DNA of 64,000 nt, from positions 1-64,000 of the forward strand of contig JAGAJA010000088.1 of the NCBI GenBank assembly GCA_017829075.1. The letters run 5' to 3'. The position numbers and the translations under genes are program-made. Below are positions 8,097 to 15,949 of the stretch, piece by piece (the stretch's first letter is position 1; every line of letters starts with the position of its first letter). The notes under the pieces are model-generated. The model ran no database searches, was not told where the DNA came from, and saw only the letters and a program-made list of their open reading frames with translations. This stretch comes from Oscillospiraceae bacterium (lineage in GTDB: Bacteria; Bacillota_A; Clostridia; Oscillospirales; Ruminococcaceae).

Positions 8097-8333
8097 TCAG
8101 CCCATGTTGAACATGGATGTAACCTTGTCCTCGGTAGAGGGCATGATAACGTTGTTCATCAGAGCGATCAGTCCTACCAGCAGAATGCCGCCGAGAACGA
8201 CGCCGATAATGATAACGATAGCGTGTTCGGAAACGGAGCCGCGGGTTTCCTCAATCTTGTTCTTTGCTGCCGCAACAGCCATAACTGCCTTGTTGATTGC
8301 CTTAGTCTTGATAGCGTTGATCTTGTTCATCAT
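8097..8333 (-). CDS. Pilin-like small membrane protein (DUF6133-like)
   Basis: 78 residues preceded by GGAGGAACAAAACT. A basic amphipathic N-terminus (many Lys/Ala) is followed by RGSVSEHAIVIIIGVVLGGI, a hydrophobic helix (about residues 38-60), and a short C-terminal tail ending TSMFNMG. The combination resembles DUF6133 proteins of clostridial conjugative elements and, loosely, Flp pilins (GxxxE followed by a hydrophobic helix). It is likely a structural subunit made in large amounts. The family is recalled, not searched. Confidence 0.6.
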   Translation of the reverse strand: MMNKINAIKTKAINKAVMAVAAAKNKIEETRGSVSEHAIVIIIGVVLGGILLVGLIALMNNVIMPSTEDKVTSMFNMG

Positions 8334-8362
8334 AGTTTTGTTCCTCCAAAAATTGTAGTAGT

Positions 8363-8731
8363 TTATCTTTCAGGCTCGTCGAAAGACGGAGCGTTGAAAT
8401 CCTGTGTGTTATCTGCGGTGTTGGTATTGGCATTCGCATTTGCGCGGAGCTGTTTCATGAGCGTTGAGTAAGCGCCGATTACAACATTGCTTATCTCGTC
8501 GCGCAGCTCTTTGGTCGTGGGGAAAGCCGTATCAACATACTTCTTATCGCCGTTCTGGTCGGTGTAGGACACGTTCGGCATATTGACGAAAATGCCCTTT
8601 GAACCGTTCATCACGGAAAGACCTCTCACAACGAACGAATCGTCGAGGGTAATGCTGACCGTAGCAAGACGGTTGCCGTTCGGATTGTTTGAGAGCTTAA
8701 TGTCCTTTTCGGGATTGCAGCTTATCTTCAT
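8363..8731 (-). CDS. SpoVG-family protein
   Basis: 122 residues with a strong AAAGGAGG site. VSITLDDSFVVRGLSVMNGS (about residues 26-45) and GIFVNMPNVSY match the SpoVG core, in which a short alpha/beta domain binds nucleic acid. The C-terminus is longer than usual and ends in an Asn/Thr/Ala-rich acidic tail. SpoVG acts in sporulation and cell division regulation in Bacilli, but here it lies inside a transfer operon between the VirB2-like and pilin-like genes, which suggests control of transfer-gene expression (inference). Confidence 0.8.
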   Translation of the reverse strand: MKISCNPEKDIKLSNNPNGNRLATVSITLDDSFVVRGLSVMNGSKGIFVNMPNVSYTDQNGDKKYVDTAFPTTKELRDEISNVVIGAYSTLMKQLRANANANTNTADNTQDFNAPSFDEPER

Positions 8732-8806
8732 TGTGTTCCTCCTTTGCTGCGATATGTGGTTGCGGTGATCGTTTTGTCGGGGGAGGTATCCACGAAAGGC
8801 GTAACA

Positions 8807-9154
8807 TTATGTACCACCTCCAAAGTAACCTGTGATTACCGTAAGCAGAGAGGTTGCTACTACCGCACCGATAGTGGAAACTACTGCGGTAATAATGCGG
8901 TTATCCCACTTTTTTCTGTCCATTTCGTCTGCGGCAGAACGCCTGATACAGAAATAGACAATGCAGACCGTGCCGACTACTGCGGCAAGTCCCAGCAGAA
9001 TAGTTGACGCATCATTCAGCAGGTTTTTTAAGCCTGTCGCAACGACAGAGCCGCCTAAACCGCCGCCATCGTCAGCGAAAGCGGTAACGCTTAACGCTGC
9101 TGTCATAACCGCCGCCGTAACAGCGGAAATGATACCCTTGACCTTACTTGTCAT
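8807..9154 (-). CDS. VirB2/Maff2-like membrane subunit
   Basis: 115 residues. An N-terminal signal peptide ends near VTAFADDGGG, followed by two hydrophobic helices (about residues 49-71 and 85-108) separated by a charged loop RRSAADEMDRKKWDNR. This is the layout of VirB2/TrbC-type pilin and of the Maff2 family found beside VirD4 in clostridial conjugative elements. It is 14 bases after the coupling protein gene. The ribosome site AAAGGAGG precedes its start. Confidence 0.65.
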   Translation of the reverse strand: MTSKVKGIISAVTAAVMTAALSVTAFADDGGGLGGSVVATGLKNLLNDASTILLGLAAVVGTVCIVYFCIRRSAADEMDRKKWDNRIITAVVSTIGAVVATSLLTVITGYFGGGT

Positions 9155-9168
9155 CTTTTTCCCTCCTT

Positions 9169-11247
9169 TCAGAACATAGAATTGTGACCTTCGTTTTCCG
9201 CATTAACAGCTTTTCGCGCCTTTGCAGCTAATTCCAGCCACGGTTTCCATAATTTTATCTCAATCTCGCCGTCATAGCTTGGTCTTGCATTTTCATCAAG
9301 CTCAATTAACCGCTGATTATGCTTTTTGTCGCCCAGACCGAGCATATCGTTGAATGCCCATTTGGAAATATCCGGCGACTCCATAACGGCGGGAGAGTTG
9401 TTAGAGATAACGAGCGAATATGGACGTTCAAAACCGTTCATTATTTCCTCCGCAGTAAGCAGGCTGCGCTCTATCAGCGACACATTCACGGAGCTGGACG
9501 GGTTTGAATACTTTTGTGCGGAGCTGCCGAGTGAATAGGTTAGGGTTGTGTACTTTCCCATTGCTTCGGAAAGCTCCTTGTTGGTTTCAATATCGGTGCT
9601 TTGGAGATATATCCAATAGCGGCAGTTTCCCTTTGCTATGTTGGCAACCTCCTCGCCATACACAAGTTTAAGCTGTGCAAAGCTCTGCAAAAACAAATTC
9701 CACCTTATTCCGTAGCCGCGCGACACCGTAAGTTTCTTTTCAAAGGTTTCAATCTTTGAAAAGTTACCAAATTCGTCCAGCACGAAATTAACACGATAGC
9801 GCAGGCGGTTTCCTGTTTTCTTCGCAGCAACAACAAGCAATTCATACTGCTGTGCCACAAGTATTGTGGTGATAGGATAGAATGTTTCACGCTCATCGGG
9901 AAGAACATAGAACAATGCTCTTTTCGGCTCTGTACCGAACGATGCAAGGTCAAAATCTGACTTTGATGTAATCCGGTAGGTGGTCGGATTGGTGAACAGA
10001 CGGAGCGTTGTGAGTGCCGAGGTATAAAAGGACGCTGCCGTTTTATCGGGAGCGACATTTGCGATAGCAAGCGTTTGCCGTGCGGGGTGGTTGTCCGGAA
10101 TACTGCGGAGGTACTTTTTGTACTGTATCTCTTTCTCTCCCTGCGCGGGAACAGACATATTGCTGATAAATTCATAGACATTCGTGAGATTTTGGTATTC
10201 GGGGCGGTCTTTGTTATCGTAGACAACTGCCAGAATGGACGCAACGATGATAGCCATTTCTCCGTTGGTCCAGATAGGCTCGCCCTTTTCGCTTTTTTCT
10301 ACAAGAATGTTCACCATATCCCATGCCTTTTCGCTTGCTGTGTTTATCTCACCTCTGTTTACCGCGTCGATTATGGGCTGCAAAGGATTGTAGCACATAG
10401 ATTTCCGCGGCGAATTAAAGTCGATAACGCAAACGGTATAACCGAGCGTTTCAAGGAAGGTGTGCATATAGTGGTAAAGCTCGCCTTTCGGGTCGGAAAC
10501 CACAATACCTTCACCGGCAAGAGCCAACGCACACAATGATTGAAGAACAAGTGTTCGTGTTTTGCCACAGCCAGTCGAACCGATAGTCATTGTGTGAACG
10601 TCATCGGTGATACAGCTTATCTGCTCCTTGATTGCTGTTGCATTTCTACCGAGGACTATCCCCGCCTCATCAAAGACATTGCCTTTTATGCCTATGGGCT
10701 TTGCATGGTAATACTGTCCGTTGTCAACAGCTTCAGCTCGCCGCAAACCTTCCGCAAGCAGCCGCTTTATTTTATCGTCTGCAAGAAACAACACAACGGC
10801 GGGAAATATTCTTGCTTTTTCATCATCGGGCATAAACCACGCAGAACCATGCTGCTTTTGTCCGTAGGGTTTTGGTATCTCAATTTTCGGAGTGACTTGA
10901 TACATTTCCGCTTGATAGGGTTTGAGAGAGCTAAAAAAGTAGACAAAGCAGACTAACGCCGCCATAGTTTCAAATATCCAGAACAGCTTGCGCGGCTGTT
11001 CGGCGGAGAACGCTCCGTCTATCAGCGAAAATATATTGAGGGAGTTCCTCTCTGAAAGGCTCCGGTGAGTGAATGAGTCGTTGATAAGATTTGCAAGGAA
11101 CAGTGCGGCGAATGTGCCGATAATCACAAACAAGCAGCATAGGAACAGCTTGTGAGAATTGTCCTTTATCAACCGTTTCAACGCACTTTTTAACCGCTGT
11201 GGAAACTGTGCAATATCCTCGCGGCAGTTTCTTGTGTTTCGTTTCAT
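9169..11247 (-). CDS. VirD4/TraG-type type IV coupling protein
   Basis: 692-residue coupling ATPase. Two N-terminal membrane helices (about residues 34-55 and 88-108) anchor a large cytoplasmic ATPase. Walker A is GSTGCGKTRTL (about 222-232), followed by GIVVSDPKGELYHYMHTFLE and VNFVLDEFGNFSKIETFEKK (Walker B, DEFGN), the hallmark of VirD4/TraG proteins. It recruits the relaxase-DNA complex to the transfer channel. It overlaps the upstream gene by 4 bases (ATGA). Its length fits the clostridial (Tn1549-like) TraG group. It is the clearest evidence that the block is a conjugative element. Confidence 0.93.
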   Translation of the reverse strand: MKRNTRNCREDIAQFPQRLKSALKRLIKDNSHKLFLCCLFVIIGTFAALFLANLINDSFTHRSLSERNSLNIFSLIDGAFSAEQPRKLFWIFETMAALVCFVYFFSSLKPYQAEMYQVTPKIEIPKPYGQKQHGSAWFMPDDEKARIFPAVVLFLADDKIKRLLAEGLRRAEAVDNGQYYHAKPIGIKGNVFDEAGIVLGRNATAIKEQISCITDDVHTMTIGSTGCGKTRTLVLQSLCALALAGEGIVVSDPKGELYHYMHTFLETLGYTVCVIDFNSPRKSMCYNPLQPIIDAVNRGEINTASEKAWDMVNILVEKSEKGEPIWTNGEMAIIVASILAVVYDNKDRPEYQNLTNVYEFISNMSVPAQGEKEIQYKKYLRSIPDNHPARQTLAIANVAPDKTAASFYTSALTTLRLFTNPTTYRITSKSDFDLASFGTEPKRALFYVLPDERETFYPITTILVAQQYELLVVAAKKTGNRLRYRVNFVLDEFGNFSKIETFEKKLTVSRGYGIRWNLFLQSFAQLKLVYGEEVANIAKGNCRYWIYLQSTDIETNKELSEAMGKYTTLTYSLGSSAQKYSNPSSSVNVSLIERSLLTAEEIMNGFERPYSLVISNNSPAVMESPDISKWAFNDMLGLGDKKHNQRLIELDENARPSYDGEIEIKLWKPWLELAAKARKAVNAENEGHNSMF

Positions 11248-11687
11248 AATTCAGCTTCTTCTGTAACGGTTTCCTCTGTCACAACGGTTTCCTTAACGAC
11301 GGTCTGATTACGCTGTTCATCAACAAATTGGGTTAGCTTACCGACAGCGTTATTGCAGATAAGCGCCTCGTTCATGGAAACGTCATCGCTCTTGTAATCT
11401 TCGAGCAGCTTTATTTCGCCGTTACTGCGCTTGACGATGTCTACTGCGCCAACACCGAACCGTCCCCCATAAAGGTGAGCAGCGTCCTTGTGTACGGTGT
11501 AATCAACACCGAGCAGAATGAGTATGTGTTCGGGGCTGTGGGCATTTCTCTCCTTGAAAAGTTCCATCGCCTCATCAAGCGACAGTTTTCCGGCGAACGG
11601 CTCATAGATTGTTGAGGGTGTCCCACCCGGTTCGTGACTTAACACATAGAATGAAAAATCGCATATCTTTTCTATTGTAACTGCCAT
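11244..11687 (-). CDS. Unknown protein at head of transfer operon
   Basis: 147 residues starting at ATG 11687-11685, preceded by GGAGGAAAACAAA; a start 15 bases further up lacks such a site. I do not recognise the family. The protein is soluble with no membrane segment, and its C-terminal 25 residues are an acidic Val/Thr/Glu-rich repeat (VVKETVVTEETVTEEAEL). It overlaps the VirD4 gene by 4 bases. Similar-sized, uncharacterised proteins often precede traG in conjugative elements. Confidence 0.55.
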   Translation of the reverse strand: MAVTIEKICDFSFYVLSHEPGGTPSTIYEPFAGKLSLDEAMELFKERNAHSPEHILILLGVDYTVHKDAAHLYGGRFGVGAVDIVKRSNGEIKLLEDYKSDDVSMNEALICNNAVGKLTQFVDEQRNQTVVKETVVTEETVTEEAEL

Positions 11688-11705
11688 TTTGTTTTCCTCC
11701 ATAAA

Positions 11706-11742
11706 CAGAAAAAGGCACGATTCTTTCTCAAAAATCGTGCCT
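11706..11742 (-). terminator. Rho-independent terminator after zeta-like gene
   Basis: AGGCACGATT (11713-11722) and AATCGTGCCT (11733-11742) form a perfect 10-bp stem. On the minus strand it is followed by TTTTTCTG. It lies upstream of the transfer operon, so it separates the zeta-like gene from the operon or acts as an attenuator. Confidence 0.8.
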
Positions 11743-11750
11743 ATAAAAAT

Positions 11751-11779
11751 AGGGCGTAAGTATGCTATACAAACGCCCT
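11751..11779 (-). terminator. Second terminator-like hairpin in tandem
   Basis: AGGGCGT (11751-11757) pairs with ACGCCCT (11773-11779). On the minus strand it is followed by ATTTTTAT. It stands directly before the stronger terminator at 11706-11742, giving a double stop. Confidence 0.55.
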
Positions 11780-11818
11780 TAGTTATTCAGTTGTAAGTTC
11801 CCTAATAATTCGGTGCTA

Positions 11819-12427
11819 TTACAGTTCTTCTTCGTCCTCGGAGTGTTCGCAGGACTCAAAGAAATTCTGCTCGGCAAATCTTCCCTGAAGTTCACTGAGC
11901 CACTCAGGAGCATAGTCGCCTATTCGCTTTATTTCTCCGTTCAGATATTCCGCTACGCAGACAAAGCCGTTTTCATTGTCATAAAACTGCGCCGAGTCGC
12001 AATACGGAAGAATTTTAAGGAGATCGTCAAAGCGGTGAGAAAACCTGCGGATAACGTCCTCGGTGGGAATATCGTGTCCGCCTTTCTGCACACGGTTGGC
12101 GATGCGGCGAACACTTTCATCTGCGCTTTCAACCGCAACATAGTATAAACCGATACGGTAATTCAGCTCTCTTGCGGTCTTTATGGTACGCAGCGTTCTG
12201 TAACCCGAAAGAGTGGTTTCCTGTGTGAAATTCAGACCGTTTTCAAGGCACATATTTATGCGGCGAACAGCCTCTCTTGCACCATCTATCTTGTTGCCGT
12301 TTTTTTGACGGGTTATGCTGTCTGTATCTATAATACTGCCGAGAGAGTCGGTATCTCTTGCGAGAACACCCGTTAAGCTGCTTTTTCCGACTCCGTTAAC
12401 GCCGGCGATAATGGTATATGTTTTCAT
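11819..12427 (-). CDS. Zeta-toxin-like P-loop kinase
   Basis: 202 residues of the zeta toxin/AAA kinase type. The P-loop GVNGVGKSS (residues 9-17) is followed by IIDTDSITRQ and by TQETTLSGYRTLRTI, matching zeta/PezT proteins that phosphorylate UDP-N-acetylglucosamine precursors. The start has GGAAGGTGATC upstream and a good promoter at 12452-12480. No epsilon-like antitoxin gene is adjacent on either side. The acidic C-terminal tail (SEDEEEL) is unusual. It could be a solitary zeta-like kinase with another substrate. Confidence 0.75.
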   Translation of the reverse strand: MKTYTIIAGVNGVGKSSLTGVLARDTDSLGSIIDTDSITRQKNGNKIDGAREAVRRINMCLENGLNFTQETTLSGYRTLRTIKTARELNYRIGLYYVAVESADESVRRIANRVQKGGHDIPTEDVIRRFSHRFDDLLKILPYCDSAQFYDNENGFVCVAEYLNGEIKRIGDYAPEWLSELQGRFAEQNFFESCEHSEDEEEL

Positions 12428-12451
12428 CGACGATCACCTTCCTTGTGATTT

Positions 12452-12480
12452 AGTATAACACATTCGGCGGAGATAGTCAA
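12452..12480 (-). promoter_or_regulatory. SigmaA-type promoter for zeta-like gene
   Basis: On the minus strand TTGACT (12480-12475), a 17-base spacer and TATACT (12457-12452), 25 bases before the start codon. Confidence 0.7.
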
Positions 12481-12626
12481 GCTCCGCAATATTCACGCTG
12501 GCAGCAAGTTTTTGCTTGCAAAACCCTATAAGTTCGGCACTTGTGCCGACGAAAAGAGTGCCATCGGTGATTTTTTCTTTCAGTATATAACTATCAGAAA
12601 AGTGAGGGTGCGGTGATACGGTTATC

Positions 12627-12830
12627 CTAGAGGATATCGGTTTGGGTGCTCTCTGCTGCGCTCGGGGACGATTCTGCCGGCTTAGATGATGTCACAGCGG
12701 AAGTCTGTGCGCTCTGCGACGATATCGCCGACTCCGAAGAGTCTGTCACCTCGGAAGATGGTGCGCTCCCGCAGGCTGAAAGCATACAAATGAGCATAGC
12801 TGATGTCAAAAAAATACATGGTTTTTTCAT
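12627..12830 (-). CDS. Short Ser-rich lipoprotein, probably truncated
   Basis: 67 residues. A type II signal peptide with lipobox LSAC (Cys at about residue 20) is followed by a Ser/Ala/Thr-rich linker and then a stop. AGAAGGAG lies at a proper distance before ATG 12830-12828. Linkers of this kind normally lead into an extracellular domain, which is missing, so the gene seems cut short. It lies at the junction of the conjugative block and the prophage remnant, where a deletion or insertion is plausible. Confidence 0.6.
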   Translation of the reverse strand: MKKPCIFLTSAMLICMLSACGSAPSSEVTDSSESAISSQSAQTSAVTSSKPAESSPSAAESTQTDIL

Positions 12831-12936
12831 ATTATTATTCTCCTTCTGTCAAGGTAGTGCAATCAATCAAAAAATGTCGATACGTCCTGTTGGTACATAA
12901 ACTGTTCGTTCTCCGCGTCCCAGTACCAAACCATAA

Positions 12937-13299
12937 GAGAATTTAGTACCGCCTTTCGGTCGTGCCAAGCTGTTAGTTGACGGATATACCGTGGATATAG
13001 TGGTCGCTTTAACCGAAAAAATGAAGTTTGGGTTTACGGTTTATGTTGACGGATTTATCAAAGGTGAATGGTCAATAAATGATTGTGATATCCGCCGCCG
13101 GTTCTATTTTGAATCCAAGAAGTCGCTTTTGAAGCAGTCCGAGAAAGCCAAGCTGAAGAAACTCAGAAAAGCTGATCGGGAAAGGATAGAGCAGAGAGCG
13201 TCATACTCTGTTTTTCTTCCGTACTGGGGCAGCTTTTCCCGGCTGAAAGCTCACCTTATTAAGAATAACCGGTCGATTGAGTTGATTGAATGCCATTGA
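12937..13299 (+). pseudogene. 5'-truncated phage-type hypothetical protein
   Basis: The frame from 12937 (after stop 12934-12936) to TGA 13299 encodes about 120 residues with protein-like character from FGRAKLLVDGYTVDI onward. It has no ATG and no ribosome site near the only GTG (12991). The C-terminal half (KKSLLKQSEKAKLKKLRKAD, then YWGSFSRLKAHLIKNN) resembles small conserved phage proteins of Firmicutes (recalled, not searched). It is probably the remaining part of a longer gene whose 5' end was lost at the edge of the prophage. Confidence 0.5.
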
Positions 13300-13316
13300 T
13301 GAAAGAAGGTGGTTAC

Positions 13317-13502
13317 ATGAAAGTATCAGCATTTTCAGCAAAGTGCAAGTATGAGATCGGCGATATTATCGCCACACCGGACGGAAAGGCGATGCGCATA
13401 ACAGACATTTGCGCCATGCACTATGTCAAGACCGGGAAGGTCATTTTTACCTATGAGCTGGACAACAGCGGACGTTATGTGTTTCTTTATGAGAATGAAT
13501 AG
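13317..13502 (+). CDS. Small phage-type hypothetical protein
   Basis: 61 residues from ATG 13317, preceded by GAAGGTGG. I do not recognise a named family. The sequence (YEIGDIIATPDGKAMRITDI) suggests a small beta-barrel like those of phage-borne single-domain proteins. It follows the truncated gene by 17 bases. Confidence 0.5.
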   Translation: MKVSAFSAKCKYEIGDIIATPDGKAMRITDICAMHYVKTGKVIFTYELDNSGRYVFLYENE

Positions 13503-13618
13503 CAGATACATTTTTGGGGGCATAGTCCCCCGCCTTAATGCGGCTTCCGGGAACGGAAACGGTTGCAAGCCCGTGTTTAACGCAGAGCAGGGACTATCGA
13601 AGAAAGGAGAGTGATTGC

Positions 13619-13936
13619 ATGAAATTCAGGCTTTATGACTACGAGAACGACAGCTCGGTTGATCTGGAGCTTACCGTCAGCCAGTGGAAAGAGCTTCAGA
13701 CATTCCTCAAAGAGCTGAAGAACCCGTCGGAACAGGACTACAAATCGGTGCTGGACTGCTACAACCGCATTTGCACCGGGCTTCCCCCGGCGACCAGACT
13801 GACGGACAAGCGCCGCCGCGCAATAGTCCGGGCGCAGAAGGACGGATACGATTTTGAGCAGGTATTCCGAAAAGTCGCCGCCAGTCCGTTCCTCAACGGC
13901 AGGAACAGCCGCAAGTGGCGAGCTAATTTCGATTGA
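13619..13936 (+). CDS. Phage protein with replication-protein-like C-terminus
   Basis: 105 residues from ATG 13619, preceded by AAAGGAGAG. The C-terminal half (FEQVFRKVAASPFLNGRNSR followed by KWRANFD) matches the conserved end of phage replisome-organiser/DnaD-like proteins, which normally continue with a short motif after the FD. The N-terminal part is an unrelated acidic segment. Either a small protein carrying that motif or a truncated form. Confidence 0.5.
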   Translation: MKFRLYDYENDSSVDLELTVSQWKELQTFLKELKNPSEQDYKSVLDCYNRICTGLPPATRLTDKRRRAIVRAQKDGYDFEQVFRKVAASPFLNGRNSRKWRANFD

Positions 13937-13978
13937 AATGATGCCACCCATGGCGGAGGCTTTCGGGGGTGAGCAGTA

Positions 13979-15637
13979 ATGCTTACACCTAAACAGCTTC
14001 AGAACCTGCCGAAAGAGCTTACCGACCTCTACTCTGAGCTGTCCGACTTTATCCTGCGGGACATTGCACGGCGCATTGCCAAGGGCGCGGAAATAACCGA
14101 CACGGCGGAATACCAGCTGTACCGGGCGCGGTCTTTGGGGCTTTCCGAAAAGGAGATCGCCGCCAAGATCGCCGAGATAAACGGCACTTCCACTGATGTA
14201 ATCGACAAGCTGATCCGGGACGCTGCGGTGCAGTCCGATGAGTTTGACCGGCGAATGCTTGGCGCTGATGACGGCTCTGCCGTTCCGCTCAAGGATAACG
14301 AGCAGCTTCAGAAGCTCATGGCGGCACAGATAACGGAAACCGCTGGTGCTTGCGAAAACCTCACCGGAACGCTGGGCTTTGCTGACCATGATTTCCTCGG
14401 ACGGGTGTATTACCTTTCAATGACGGATATGTACCGCCGGGAACTGGACGCAGCACACATGAAGGTCGTGACCGGAGCTACCGATTACATGACCGCGATC
14501 CGGCAGGCTTGCAACAAACTCGCCGCCAGCGGGGTGCGGACGATAGACTATGAATCTGGTCGCTCTGACCGGGTGGAGGTAGCAGTCCGCCGTGCGCTGA
14601 TGACGAGCGTTTCTCATATTACGCAGCGGATATCCGAGCAGAACGCAGAGGAATTCGGCGCGGACGGGTGGGAGATCTCGGCGCATTCCGGCGCACGTCC
14701 GTCCCATGCGATATATCAGGGACGGCAGTTCCCGAACAGCAAGTACGACAGCATAGTGAAGCCGCTCATTGAGGACTACAACTGCCGGCACTCGGCATTC
14801 CCTATTATAATAGGTATATCTGAGCCGGTTTACACCGAGGAGGAACTGCGGAACATAGACCCGCCGCCGTTTACTTATGAGGGGCGCAAATACACCGCCT
14901 ACGAGGCTCAACAGCAGATGCGGAAGATGGAACGCGCCATGCGCAAGCAGAAAGACCGCTGCATTGTCGCCGACGCTGCCGGGGATAAAGAGGGGTTTAC
15001 AACAGCTAGTTTAAGGCTAAATCGTCAAAAGTACATTTATGAGGATTTCGCCAAAGCGGCTGATTGTTACACTGAATATGAGCGGACGTTCACTCCGGGA
15101 TTCTCAAGAAGTTTGGCTGTTAAATCTGGAATTAACGCAGTTAAGAAAGAATATAACATAATCGCCAAAACTCTTGATAAATCTGATGTTCCATCTCTTG
15201 ACGAATTCAAGAAAATGCTGTATAATAATGGTGATGAATACAAACAGCTTCGCCACCAGTTCAACGAAAAAGTCATCAACAGCGATTACGAGGATATAAA
15301 GCATCTGAACGGCTGCCTTAGCGATAAGGTCACTAGGCAATGGTATGTTCTCCATGATAAGAAGATACCTAATTTGATTGACAAAACCAAACCCTTAGAA
15401 GATCAGGCAAGACAGGCTCATTCGTTAAGAAATCAGTTCAGAACCAATGCTCGTGATCTTATGCTGAACCAAGATGAAAGAAAGTGGCTGGATATATCAC
15501 ACCCTAATCTGACCTTTGAAGAACAAATCGGTAAGAAGATGTCTGACAAAGGTATGACTAGGGACGAAGCAGTCCTTGATATTCTTGCAACTGCATCAAA
15601 GTCAAACAACAAGGTCAATGAAAAATTCAAGCTGTAA
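13979..15637 (+). CDS. Phage minor capsid protein with C-terminal toxin-like module
   Basis: 552 residues. Residues 1-340 look like phage minor capsid protein 2 (head protein near the portal), with YYLSMTDMYRRELDAAHMKV and SAHSGARPSHAIYQGRQFPN as recognisable stretches. From about residue 341 the base composition drops: a 60-base sample at 14941 is about 60% GC, one at 15121 about 28%. The AT-rich C-terminus carries VLHDKKIPNLID (His459, Asp460) and ARQAHSLRNQFRTNARDLM (about 477-495), a conserved-looking His/Arg/Asp-rich domain of the kind found at the end of polymorphic and MuF-type toxins. Toxin identity is inferred. Confidence 0.75.
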   Translation: MLTPKQLQNLPKELTDLYSELSDFILRDIARRIAKGAEITDTAEYQLYRARSLGLSEKEIAAKIAEINGTSTDVIDKLIRDAAVQSDEFDRRMLGADDGSAVPLKDNEQLQKLMAAQITETAGACENLTGTLGFADHDFLGRVYYLSMTDMYRRELDAAHMKVVTGATDYMTAIRQACNKLAASGVRTIDYESGRSDRVEVAVRRALMTSVSHITQRISEQNAEEFGADGWEISAHSGARPSHAIYQGRQFPNSKYDSIVKPLIEDYNCRHSAFPIIIGISEPVYTEEELRNIDPPPFTYEGRKYTAYEAQQQMRKMERAMRKQKDRCIVADAAGDKEGFTTASLRLNRQKYIYEDFAKAADCYTEYERTFTPGFSRSLAVKSGINAVKKEYNIIAKTLDKSDVPSLDEFKKMLYNNGDEYKQLRHQFNEKVINSDYEDIKHLNGCLSDKVTRQWYVLHDKKIPNLIDKTKPLEDQARQAHSLRNQFRTNARDLMLNQDERKWLDISHPNLTFEEQIGKKMSDKGMTRDEAVLDILATASKSNNKVNEKFKL

Positions 15638-15648
15638 GGAGGTAGTTT

Positions 15649-15888
15649 ATGTATAATTACACTATATGCTATAATTTCAGCTATGAATATTTTAAGCGAG
15701 CTTGCAAAGCTCTTGAAGAACGCATTCCTAATATTAAAAAGGGGCGTGCTTCACATGATGTTGACGACTCTCGGACGCAGGAATATCTGGCTGACGGAAA
15801 TCATATTACCGTGTACAATGATTATCCGACTGATGTTGTGTGCATTAAGTCGGACAAAGATATTGAGAAGTATCTCATACAGCAATAA
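15649..15888 (+). CDS. Candidate immunity protein for the capsid-borne toxin
   Basis: 79 residues with GGAGG just before ATG 15649, only 11 bases after the capsid gene. It is AT-rich like the C-terminal module and unlike the flanking phage genes, as expected if the two moved together. It is small, acidic and has no membrane segment. I do not recognise the family. Immunity function is inferred only from position, size and shared composition; it could also be an unrelated small phage protein. Confidence 0.55.
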   Translation: MYNYTICYNFSYEYFKRACKALEERIPNIKKGRASHDVDDSRTQEYLADGNHITVYNDYPTDVVCIKSDKDIEKYLIQQ

Positions 15889-15893
15889 AATCC

Positions 15894-15918
15894 GCACTCC
15901 CAGCAATGGGGGTGCAAT
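15894..15918 (+). terminator. Terminator-like hairpin
   Basis: GCACTCC (15894-15900) pairs with GGGGTGC (15909-15915), followed by AATTTTAT. A near-copy follows the next gene. Confidence 0.5.
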
Positions 15919-15949
15919 TTTATACCCTAAACCAGAAAGGAGCATTCCC

